From an uncultured Pseudomonadota bacterium (lineage in GTDB: Bacteria > Pseudomonadota > Gammaproteobacteria > Burkholderiales > SG8-39): 64,000 nt of DNA. Below the pieces are notes generated by a model. That model ran no database searches and was not told the origin of the DNA. It saw only the letters and a list, made by a program, of their open reading frames with translations. Location of the stretch: contig CAIKRR010000007.1 of assembly GCA_903829815.1 (NCBI GenBank), forward strand, positions 1-64,000, read 5' to 3'. A program made the position numbers and the translations under genes. Shown here piece by piece: positions 6,816 through 13,958 of the stretch (position 1 is its first letter; every line of letters begins with the position of its first letter).

Positions 6816-8479
6816 CACTGCAGTGCGAACGTCCAGACCGAGCCGCCAGCCGGTACATTGGCCAGTCGCTCATCACCGATACGCAGCGCGTACACGCCGC
6901 CCAGACCACTGGCAACGGTTACATACTGCTTGCCGTCCTTTTCCCAGGTGATCGGCTGGCCGACGATGCCCGAGCCGGTCTGGAACTGCCAGAGCTTCTT
7001 GCCGTTGGTGGCGTCATAGGCGAGGAATTCGCCCGTCTGCGCGCCAGTGAACATCACGTTACCCGCGGTGACCATGGTGCCTGCCCAGTTCGGGATCTTG
7101 AAGTCCTGGGCCCACTTGGCCTTGCCGGTCAGCGGATCGATGGCTTTCAGGGTGCCGCGGTTCTCCGGGAAGTTCCACTTGGGCGCAACACCGGTGAAGC
7201 GCTGCCCCTTCTTGTACTCCACCTTGATCGGGCTGTAGGTCCAGGCCGAATTCAGCGTGTTGATGTAGAGGAGCTTGGTGATCGGGCTGTACGACATCGG
7301 GAACCAGTTCTTGCCGCCAATGGCAGCCGGGCTCACTTCCCAGCCGGGCTTGCCTTCGCGCAGCATCTTGGTCTGAGCCGACTCGATCGGGCGACCGGTC
7401 TTCATGTCGATGCCGTCGGCCCACGTCACCTTCACGAACGGCTGCCCGGAGATCAGTTGGCCGTTCGTGCGGTCGATCGTGTAGAGGAAACCATTGCGGT
7501 CGGCGTGCATCAGCACCTTGCGGACTTTCCCATCGACCGGGTGGTCGGCCAACACCATTTCGTTGATGCCGTCGTAGTCGTAGGGATCGTTCGGCGTGAA
7601 CTGATAGTGCCAGACCCGCTCACCGGTCTTCGGACGCAGTGCGATCACGCTATTGGTGAAGAGGTTGTCGCCAGGACGACCGGCGGCGTCCCAGGGGGCC
7701 GGGTTACCGGTGCCCCAGTAGACGAGGTCGAGTTCAGGGTCGTATGAGCCCGTGACCCAGCCAGAACCGCCGCCGTGCGAGGCCGAGTCGCCCGGCCAGG
7801 TGTCGCCGCCTGGCTCACCGGGAAGGGCGGTGTTGTAGTGTTTCCACAGGGCTTTGCCTGTGGTCAGATCGAAGCCCTCGATCATGCCCCGAATGCCGTA
7901 TTCGGCCCCTGAAGTGGCCACGATCACCACGCCATTGGCGATCTGGGGTGCGCCGGTGTAGGAGAAGCCATCGGTGTAATCCACCGACTTGGTCTTCCAG
8001 ACTTCCTTGCCGGTCTTGGCATCGAGAGCCAGGACCTGCCCGTCGAGCGTTGCACGCACGACCTTGCCATCGGCAATGGCTGCGCCCCGGTTCACGACAC
8101 CGCAGCAGACGACGCGCAGCACGTCGTTTTCGAATTCGAGGTCATGCTTCCAGACCTGCTTGCCGGTGAGGGCATCGATGGCAAAGGTCTGGCGCGAGGT
8201 CGTCATGAAGATGACGCCATCCTTGACGGTGGCCTGCGCCTCGTCACCATTGAGGTTGTTGGTGCTGAAGTTCCAGATCGGGGTCAGACGCTTGATGGTG
8301 CCCGGATTGATCTGCTTCAAGGGGCTGAAACGTTGCTGGTTGTAGCCCATGCCATAGGTGAGGACATCACCTGGGGTCTTGTGGTCGTTGACCAGGTCCT
8401 GAGCCGACTGGGCAAAGGCTGTGTTGCCTGCCAGGGCAGCGGCGACCAGCAGGGCCGCGCGCGCGACTTTGAGTTTCAT
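6815..8479 (-). CDS. PQQ-dependent alcohol dehydrogenase, lanthanide-type active site
   Basis: This 554-residue periplasmic quinoprotein oxidises primary alcohols and passes electrons to a cytochrome c. It has a signal peptide cut after NTAFA, the eight-bladed propeller repeats (for example AIDALTGKQVWKHDLE and ALDAKTGKEVWK), the vicinal disulfide Cys125-Cys126 (RVVCCGVVNRG) that contacts PQQ, and YWGTGNPAPW with the metal-ligand Asn. The catalytic segment NDPYDYDG has Asp301 followed two residues later by Asp303. In XoxF and PedH this extra Asp coordinates a lanthanide and is absent from calcium enzymes. There is no fused cytochrome domain and no adjacent cytochrome gene. ATG 8479 has GAGGAGGGG just upstream. 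The neighbours are a XoxJ-like protein and a hydroxyacid dehydrogenase in the same operon. Confidence 0.9.
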   Translation of the reverse strand: MKLKVARAALLVAAALAGNTAFAQSAQDLVNDHKTPGDVLTYGMGYNQQRFSPLKQINPGTIKRLTPIWNFSTNNLNGDEAQATVKDGVIFMTTSRQTFAIDALTGKQVWKHDLEFENDVLRVVCCGVVNRGAAIADGKVVRATLDGQVLALDAKTGKEVWKTKSVDYTDGFSYTGAPQIANGVVIVATSGAEYGIRGMIEGFDLTTGKALWKHYNTALPGEPGGDTWPGDSASHGGGSGWVTGSYDPELDLVYWGTGNPAPWDAAGRPGDNLFTNSVIALRPKTGERVWHYQFTPNDPYDYDGINEMVLADHPVDGKVRKVLMHADRNGFLYTIDRTNGQLISGQPFVKVTWADGIDMKTGRPIESAQTKMLREGKPGWEVSPAAIGGKNWFPMSYSPITKLLYINTLNSAWTYSPIKVEYKKGQRFTGVAPKWNFPENRGTLKAIDPLTGKAKWAQDFKIPNWAGTMVTAGNVMFTGAQTGEFLAYDATNGKKLWQFQTGSGIVGQPITWEKDGKQYVTVASGLGGVYALRIGDERLANVPAGGSVWTFALQ

Positions 8480-8793
8480 ATCCCCTCCTCGTTTTTGTTT
8501 TTGACGCCAGCCAGAACGACTCGAGCGTTTACGACGCCAGCGCAAGCCAGAGATGCCGACGTGAGCGCTACATTAAGCCTTATCGCACCGGTTGTGCAAG
8601 CGGGCGGAGTCAAGCGCTGGCGGCTCGAACTCAAAGGCCTCGAGGGTTCGCAGAATGACCGCGCCTTGAAGCATAATCACGACGTCAGGTCGGCCAGACT
8701 CGTTGTGCTGGTCACGCTGAACTATTCACGATGGTGGACGGCGCGCTTCGTGCTGTCGGAGATGCCCGCTACAAGGGCTTGGAGGAGGACGCT
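8480..8793. promoter_or_regulatory. Divergent intergenic region between PQQ dehydrogenase and hydrolase
   Basis: No gene is apparent in these 314 bp. The strong Shine-Dalgarno of the dehydrogenase is at its left edge. On the minus strand a TTGCAC is followed 17 bases later by TTAATG (about 8597-8569), and on the plus strand a CATAAT occurs near 8672. Either could be part of a promoter, but neither is close to consensus. Confidence 0.3.
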
Positions 8794-9576
8794 TTGGCTC
8801 ATCAACAGAGCAGGCTGCAGGTGCGTGACGTGGGCGTCAACATCCGCCGCACCGGGGCAGGCAGGCCACTGCTTTTTCTGCATGGCGCGGGCGGGGTCAT
8901 GACCTGGATGCCGTTTTTCGATGCACTGGCCGAGCACCGGGAAGTCTTTGTGCCCGATCACCCTGGCTTCGGTCTTTCGGATGAGGGTCGCTGGATTGGC
9001 AGCATCGGTGATCTGGCGCTGTTCTATCTCGATCTGATCGAGGAGCTGGACCTGCGGGATTTCGATCTGGTCGGCAACTCCCTGGGCGGATGGCTGGCCG
9101 CGGAGATCGCTATTCGCAATGCCTCCCGCATCCGATCCCTCACGCTGATCTCGCCGGCAGGGATACGCATCCGCGGCATTCCCTGCGGCGACAACTTCAT
9201 CTGGTCGGCGGAAGAGCAGGTTCGCAACGTCTTCCACGATCAGGCGTTTGCCGACCGGGCGCTTGCCCAGACGCTCGACCCCGAGCAAGTGACGATTTCG
9301 CTGCGCAACCGATTCGCCTCCACGCGCTTCGGGTGGCAGCCGCGCTGGTTCAACCCGGATCTCGAGAAATGGTTGCACCGTATCAAAGTGCCGGCGCAGG
9401 TGATCTGGGGCGAGGATGACAAACTGCTGCCCGCTGCGTGGGCTTCGCGCTGGAAGGAGTGCCTGCCCGATGCCCGTTTGGCACTCATGCCGCGGTGCGG
9501 TCACCTGCCACATGTCGAACTGGCCGATCAGACCGCTCGCATCGTTACCGAATTCCTGAAAGGGGTAGCAGCATGA
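8794..9576 (+). CDS. Alpha/beta hydrolase (meta-cleavage product hydrolase type)
   Basis: This 260-residue alpha/beta-hydrolase resembles carbon-carbon bond hydrolases and esterases of aromatic degradation. The catalytic triad is visible: nucleophile Ser96 in GNSLGG, acid Asp209 in WGEDDK, base His237 in CGHLPH. The oxyanion-hole stretch FLHGAGG is at residues 28-34. I chose TTG 8794 because a perfect GGAGGAGG sits five bases upstream and the family starts near this point. An in-frame ATG at 8731 would add 21 atypical residues and lacks a ribosome-binding site. Its stop overlaps the next gene's start (ATGA), so it is coupled to the flavin monooxygenase. Confidence 0.82.
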   Translation: MAHQQSRLQVRDVGVNIRRTGAGRPLLFLHGAGGVMTWMPFFDALAEHREVFVPDHPGFGLSDEGRWIGSIGDLALFYLDLIEELDLRDFDLVGNSLGGWLAAEIAIRNASRIRSLTLISPAGIRIRGIPCGDNFIWSAEEQVRNVFHDQAFADRALAQTLDPEQVTISLRNRFASTRFGWQPRWFNPDLEKWLHRIKVPAQVIWGEDDKLLPAAWASRWKECLPDARLALMPRCGHLPHVELADQTARIVTEFLKGVAA

Positions 9577-10715
9577 AGTTCGTCGCCTTTCATCTGATGC
9601 CTTACCGCCCACTCGATCTCGTCGAGGCTGCCAAGCATCGCTCTGCCTGGGTTGTGCTTCCCAACTCGCTCTACGACCCCGAGAAGGGCGCAGACGAGTA
9701 TGAAAGCCACATCTCCTCGCTCGTGTATGCCGAGGAACTCGGTTTTGACGGGATCGCGGTCAACGAGCATCATCAGACCGCTTACGGCATCATGCCGGCG
9801 CCCAACCTGATCGCCTCGGCACTGATTCAGCGTACCAAGCGCGTCAAGATCGCCATCATCGGCCGCGCGTTGCCACTGGTGAACAATCCGCTCTACATCG
9901 CTGAAGAAACCGCGATGCTCGACAACATGTCCCGCGGTCGCATCATTCAGGGCTTCGTGCGTGGCATCGGCGCCGAGTACCATTCCTCGGGTACCAATCC
10001 GTTCTACTCGCACGACCGCTTCCATGAAGCGCATGACCTCATCATCCGGGCCTGGAGCGAGGCCGGGCCGTTCGAATTCGAGGGCGATCACTACAACTTC
10101 AAGTACGTGAACGTCTGGCCGCGCACGTATCAGCGACCCCACCCGCCAATCTGGATTCCCTCGCAAGGCTCGAGTGAAACCGTGGCCTGGGCGGCTGATC
10201 CGTCACGCAAGTATCCCTTCCTCGTGACATTCGCCGCTGCGGATGCGGTCTCGCGTTATCTGAATGCCTACCGAGATCAGGCCAAGCTGTTTGGTTACGA
10301 GGCGGGCGGTGATCAGTTGGGTTGGGCAGCACCTATCTATGTTGCGGAAACGGACGAGCAGGCGGTGGCCGAGGCGGGCCTTGCTGCCGAGCAGTTGTTC
10401 AACAACTTCCTGCGCATGACCTGGGAGATGCTGATTCCGCCAGGCTACATGTCGATGCCATCGATGCAGAACTTCGTGAAGATGCGTGCGGCGCTGGGCA
10501 GTCAGCCCAAGCGTACAGCCGAAGAACTCATCTCCAGTGGCACCGCGCTGATCGGCAGTCCTGCGACCGTGCGACGCAAGATCCAGGAGATGCGTGACCG
10601 TACCGGCTTTGAAGTCCTGGTCTCGATGTTGCAGTTCGGAACACTCAACGACGAACTCACGCGGCGCAATATGGCGCTCTTTGCCAGTGAGGTCATGCCG
10701 CACTTTCGCACCTGA
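9573..10715 (+). CDS. LLM-class (luciferase-like) flavin-dependent monooxygenase
   Basis: This 380-residue TIM-barrel enzyme of the bacterial luciferase family uses reduced FMN and O2 supplied by a separate reductase. Features are the N-terminal strand MKFVAFHLMPY, the cofactor-region segment GFDGIAVNEHHQTAYGIMPAPN, IAIIGRALPLVNNPLYIAEE, DNMSRGRIIQGFVRGIGAEY and the C-terminal TALIGSPATVRRKIQEM. The start at ATG 9573 overlaps the hydrolase stop by four bases. This pairing, facing a ring-hydroxylating dioxygenase pair, suggests oxidation of an aromatic or cyclic substrate and hydrolysis of the product. The substrate is not identifiable. A perfect hairpin follows the gene. Confidence 0.87.
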   Translation: MKFVAFHLMPYRPLDLVEAAKHRSAWVVLPNSLYDPEKGADEYESHISSLVYAEELGFDGIAVNEHHQTAYGIMPAPNLIASALIQRTKRVKIAIIGRALPLVNNPLYIAEETAMLDNMSRGRIIQGFVRGIGAEYHSSGTNPFYSHDRFHEAHDLIIRAWSEAGPFEFEGDHYNFKYVNVWPRTYQRPHPPIWIPSQGSSETVAWAADPSRKYPFLVTFAAADAVSRYLNAYRDQAKLFGYEAGGDQLGWAAPIYVAETDEQAVAEAGLAAEQLFNNFLRMTWEMLIPPGYMSMPSMQNFVKMRAALGSQPKRTAEELISSGTALIGSPATVRRKIQEMRDRTGFEVLVSMLQFGTLNDELTRRNMALFASEVMPHFRT

Positions 10716-10730
10716 GTGCGGTCGTCGGAG

Positions 10731-10769
10731 CGCCTGCGGCCCAGGATGCCTGATCCTGGGCTGCAGGCG
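10731..10769. terminator. Strong bidirectional hairpin between convergent genes
   Basis: A 17-bp stem (10731-10747 with 10753-10769, one G-T wobble) has a 5-base loop GCCTG and ends 16 bases past the LLM monooxygenase stop. It lies between the convergent LLM gene (+) and dioxygenase beta gene (-). There is no long T-tract on either side, but stem strength and position support a shared terminator. Confidence 0.65.
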
Positions 10770-10859
10770 GTTTGCGTGGTCGCGCGCTCATGCCGCGATC
10801 ACGCCGAGACCCTGTCGCAATGAACGGACCGGTCAGTGCATCCGGCGACAGGTCATCCC

Positions 10860-11345
10860 TCAGAGCGGGATGGCAAGCAGGGTATCGATGGCTTTGGAGT
10901 CGAATACGACCAGTCGCTCGGCAAAGCGGGCCTGTCCGTCAGTCACCACCACGCGGTCGCGGTATTGCCCGGTCGAGAAAATCGACGACACGCCGTCGTG
11001 TTCCATGATGCGCACCACCATGTAGTTGGTACGCACGTCCAGAGCGCCCGCAGACTCGCCGATCACCTGCACGCCGGACAGAATGTGCCGGTAATAGTGG
11101 GGCTCGTAGACGTTGGCAATGCGCAACGACGTGATGCGATCGCGCAACTGTGCCGGACCGCGACAGTGGATCACCGAGAGTTGCAGGCCACGATCAAGGT
11201 TGTAGCGCGAGGCGATACGGTAACTGCCATCTGCTGTCAACAGTTCGGCCAGTGCTTCAAGACGGTCTTCGTCGATGCGCCTCGCCCATTCGTGGAGCAG
11301 ATCCTCCACCAGGTGCCGGACGCTCTCGCTTGCTGCTGCCATCAT
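10860..11345 (-). CDS. Aromatic-ring-hydroxylating dioxygenase, beta subunit
   Basis: This 161-residue small subunit has the cystatin-like fold (NTF2-type) found in Rieske dioxygenases such as benzoate, anthranilate and biphenyl dioxygenase. Family features are the N-terminal helix SVRHLVEDLLHEWARRIDED, the Tyr/Arg-rich centre HYYRHILSGVQV and the core strands TNYMVVRIME and GQYRDRVV. It is structural and holds the alpha3beta3 hexamer together. The start at 11345 (ATG ATG) follows AAGGA. It is 35 bp downstream of the alpha-subunit gene, in the same operon. The frame is open further upstream, but that part is the shadow of the alpha subunit. Confidence 0.87.
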   Translation of the reverse strand: MMAAASESVRHLVEDLLHEWARRIDEDRLEALAELLTADGSYRIASRYNLDRGLQLSVIHCRGPAQLRDRITSLRIANVYEPHYYRHILSGVQVIGESAGALDVRTNYMVVRIMEHDGVSSIFSTGQYRDRVVVTDGQARFAERLVVFDSKAIDTLLAIPL

Positions 11346-11380
11346 GCGCTTCCTTGGTGTTGCGGGTGGTGCATGCTCAT

Positions 11381-12628
11381 TTACAGACCCATCTGCGTCC
11401 GGTAGGTATGCCAGAAGTTGCGCAAGCCCTTTTCCGATAGCTTGGTGCTGCCGCCCGAAACCAGATCCTTGCCGCCCATTTCGATGAACGAGGCAGCGTC
11501 GGCCGAGCCCGAGGTTCCACGGCGCACCATCTGGCACACTGCCGTATCCTCCATGGATACCAGACCGGCTGAACCTGCCAGGTTGGTGTGGAACAGGCGC
11601 GTCTCGGTCATCTCCGGCGTGTCGTCGGCAAACCCGATGTAGATCCAGTTGAGGTCGGTGGTGCCGGGCCCGGTTGGCACGAGTTGACGCACGGCGATGC
11701 TGTTGCTGATCTGGTGCAGCACGAACGTCGGATAGAGCGACAGGATCTGGATGTTGATGCCATCGCCGTACTCGTCGGTCCATTTCAGAATGCTGGGGTC
11801 CTCGAGTTTGAATCCCTCGTTGTGCGATCTCAGCGTCGAGGCGGCTTCCTTGTAGTCGGTGCCGGGCTTGTCGGTACCCACCTTGGTGTAGAAGTACTGA
11901 TGGCGTCCGCTGCTGTCGATCACCAGGGCGGACTCCTGCCCCTGCCGAGACAGGCCAAAAGTGGCGTAGAAGGTGTGCAGGATGTTTGCGTGCAGGGAGT
12001 CACGCGGGTTCTCGTGGTAGTTCTTCCAGTTGGCCGAGAAGCGCTGCGTGTCGTATCCCAGCACCGTCAGCGGACGGTTCAGAACCCGTTGGATCCCCTG
12101 GCCGACTTCGCCCAGCCAGTCCTCTATCGGCGGAAGGTCGTGAACAACGCTTGCGAAGACCAGGCCGCAGAATGTCGTGCAAGCCAGTTTCTGCAAGCCA
12201 TGGTCTTCGAGCCTGAAATCAGCTGGGAGCCCACCTTCACCGCGTATGCCGCGTCGGAAAGCGGCCGACTTGAGGTCGCCCTGGAGGCTGAAGATCCAGG
12301 CGTGATAGACGCAGTAGAACTCCTCAGTCTTGCCGTGCGACTTGCTGCATACCAGATTGCCGCGATGGGCGCAGCGGTTGACCAGTGCCCGCACGGTGCC
12401 CGATTCATCACGGCAGATGATGACCGGCATGTCGCCGATATGAGTGCTCTTGAAGGAGCCGGGCTCCGGAATCTCGGCCTCCAGGCCGACGAAGTGCCAG
12501 TTGCGGCCACGGAAGACATCTCGTTGCTCACGGGCGTAGATCGAAGGATCTTCGAACACCCAGTACGGTGCACGGCTAGGCCCTTCGGGTGGCCAAGTGT
12601 AGTCGCGGGCTTGCATGACGGCGCTCAT
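11381..12628 (-). CDS. Rieske aromatic-ring-hydroxylating dioxygenase, alpha subunit
   Basis: This 415-residue catalytic subunit inserts O2 into an aromatic ring. The Rieske [2Fe-2S] ligands are Cys86, His88, Cys106 and His109 (RCAHRG and CVYHAW). The mononuclear iron site is DSLHANILH (His213, His218, with Asp210 as electron bridge) and a third ligand probably Asp361 in SMEDTA. Length and spacing fit the benzoate, anthranilate and salicylate-like groups. ATG 12628 is chosen because the preceding 18 residues of the open frame are atypical. The beta subunit follows, but no ferredoxin or reductase gene is in the window, so electron supply must be encoded elsewhere. Substrate unknown. Confidence 0.9.
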   Translation of the reverse strand: MSAVMQARDYTWPPEGPSRAPYWVFEDPSIYAREQRDVFRGRNWHFVGLEAEIPEPGSFKSTHIGDMPVIICRDESGTVRALVNRCAHRGNLVCSKSHGKTEEFYCVYHAWIFSLQGDLKSAAFRRGIRGEGGLPADFRLEDHGLQKLACTTFCGLVFASVVHDLPPIEDWLGEVGQGIQRVLNRPLTVLGYDTQRFSANWKNYHENPRDSLHANILHTFYATFGLSRQGQESALVIDSSGRHQYFYTKVGTDKPGTDYKEAASTLRSHNEGFKLEDPSILKWTDEYGDGINIQILSLYPTFVLHQISNSIAVRQLVPTGPGTTDLNWIYIGFADDTPEMTETRLFHTNLAGSAGLVSMEDTAVCQMVRRGTSGSADAASFIEMGGKDLVSGGSTKLSEKGLRNFWHTYRTQMGL

Positions 12629-12725
12629 CGTGGTCTGTTCCCTGCAGCTTCGAAGGTCGACGATGATAGCACCGGGCTTCATCGCTCACGGATTGCGGGA
12701 CGAACGGTGGTTTCTGCCGCAACGA

Positions 12726-12748
12726 GGGGCCGGCATCCGGCCGGCCCC
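12726..12748. repeat. GC-rich hairpin in the dioxygenase leader
   Basis: A perfect 9-bp stem (12726-12734 with 12740-12748) has a 5-base loop in the region upstream of the dioxygenase alpha gene. It could be an attenuator-like or operator element. No T-run adjoins it. Confidence 0.35.
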
Positions 12749-12776
12749 CTTGAAATCCTGCCTGTGATCCGTGTCA

Positions 12777-12807
12777 TGAGATATCCACAAGTTCTGTGGA
12801 TATCTCA
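12777..12807. promoter_or_regulatory. 13-bp perfect inverted repeat upstream of dioxygenase operon
   Basis: The arms at 12777-12789 and 12795-12807 are perfectly complementary (core GATATCCACA ... TGTGGATATC) around the 5-base loop AGTTC. The AT-rich core contrasts with the surrounding GC-rich DNA. It lies 78 bp past the pirin stop codon and about 150 bp upstream of the dioxygenase alpha gene. It is either the pirin terminator or a regulator-binding palindrome. Confidence 0.5.
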
Positions 12808-12831
12808 GGCGGTACGAAAGGTAAGTGACTG

Positions 12832-12850
12832 CACCAAATGGAATTTGGTG
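12832..12850. promoter_or_regulatory. Second palindrome next to the first
   Basis: CACCAAAT (12832-12839) and ATTTGGTG (12843-12850) are perfect 8-bp arms around GGA, flanked further out by GTGAC (12825-12829) and GTCAC (12856-12860). The AT-rich core and the dyad resemble a dimeric regulator operator. No matching regulator gene is nearby. Confidence 0.45.
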
Positions 12851-12883
12851 GATTGGTCACCCGTTGCTCGCCGCTGCCTGCGC

Positions 12884-13750
12884 TCAGAACCGGCCAGCAT
12901 TGAAGTCCTCGACGGCGGTCAGGATCTCGGTGCGCGTATTCATCACGAAGGGGCCGTAGCGGGCGATGGGCTCATGCAGCGCGCGGCCAGCCACCAGAAT
13001 GAGGCGGGCGGGGCTCTCGCGCGTCTGCACCCTGAACGTGCCGCCGGTCCCCAGGAGCGCGAGCTCGCCGCGCTCGACCAGACGCGCCGCATCATGCTCG
13101 CCAATACAGGCGGAGCCCTCGTAGAGATAGGCGAAAGCGTTCAATTCGCTCGCCACCGGGAGCACCGTGGTCGAGTTCGCTGGCAGGTGCAGGTCGAGAT
13201 AAATCGGCTGCGTTGCGATACCACTGACCGGGCCAGTCTTCCCGGCGATGCTTCCGGCGATGATCCGCACCTGTGCACCCCCAGGCAGCAGTATCTGGGG
13301 AATGGCTGCCGGGCCGATGTCCTGGTAGCGTGGCGCAGTCATCTTGTCGCTGGCCGGCAGGTTGACCCACAACTGAAATCCCCAGAGCAAGCCATTCTCC
13401 TGCTCTGGCATCTCCGAGTGGATGAGCCCGCGCCCGGCCGTCATCCATTGCACGCTGCCGGGTTCGAGCAATCCGGCATTGCCCTGGTTGTCGGCGTGAC
13501 GCATCCGTCCGGCAAGCATGTAGGTCACCGTCTCGAAACCCCGGTGAGGGTGGTCGGGAAAGCCGCCTATGTAGTCTCCCGGGCTATCTGAGCGAAATTC
13601 GTCCAGGAGGAGGAACGGGTCCATCTGCGGCAGTTCCGGGCCGCCGATGATCCGGGTGAGGCGAACACCAGCCCCATCGCTCGCCGCCTGACCACGCAAG
13701 ACGCGGCTTGCCGGGCGAATGTTCGTGACTGCTTCATCGATGCGACTCAT
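12884..13750 (-). CDS. Pirin family protein
   Basis: This 288-residue bicupin metal-binding protein is a pirin, a family whose bacterial members are reported as quercetin 2,3-dioxygenase-like enzymes or redox-sensing regulators. The iron ligands of human pirin are conserved: His67 and His69 (FPDHPHRGFET), His111 and Glu113 (GLIHSEMPE). The N-terminal cupin is followed by a C-terminal cupin with SELNAFAYLYEGS. The length is typical. It starts at ATG 13750, is transcribed toward the dioxygenase operon but separated by 255 bp with two palindromes, and faces the RND efflux operon divergently. Confidence 0.88.
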   Translation of the reverse strand: MSRIDEAVTNIRPASRVLRGQAASDGAGVRLTRIIGGPELPQMDPFLLLDEFRSDSPGDYIGGFPDHPHRGFETVTYMLAGRMRHADNQGNAGLLEPGSVQWMTAGRGLIHSEMPEQENGLLWGFQLWVNLPASDKMTAPRYQDIGPAAIPQILLPGGAQVRIIAGSIAGKTGPVSGIATQPIYLDLHLPANSTTVLPVASELNAFAYLYEGSACIGEHDAARLVERGELALLGTGGTFRVQTRESPARLILVAGRALHEPIARYGPFVMNTRTEILTAVEDFNAGRF

Positions 13751-13810
13751 GGAACCTGCTCCTCTTCGAGCCTGTCATTTTGCGCTGCACAATAAACGAT
13801 GCGCGAAGTA

Positions 13811-13816
13811 TATAAT
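13811..13816 (+). promoter_or_regulatory. Candidate -10 box for RND operon 1
   Basis: A perfect TATAAT lies at 13811-13816 in the 208-bp divergent gap between pirin and the efflux adaptor. The best upstream -35 match is TGCACA (13786-13791) at a long 19-bp spacing, so this is a candidate only. It would leave a leader of about 135 bases before the adaptor start. Confidence 0.4.
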
Positions 13817-13958
13817 CGAGATCCCTTGTGTCCTGTCCACGGAACTCAACGTGTTGCGATCGCGCTTGTCGGATGGTTCTGGTGTATCGCTCTTCAGCTT
13901 CGATGGGCGCCAGGGGCATGGTCGAGAGCAGGCGAGGGCGGCGAGCTCCCGGTTGTTG

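Noticed and set aside
13719-13958. Upstream extension of the first RND adaptor
   Set aside because: It would put a non-hydrophobic 80-residue leader before the lipobox. The signal peptide begins exactly at ATG 13959.
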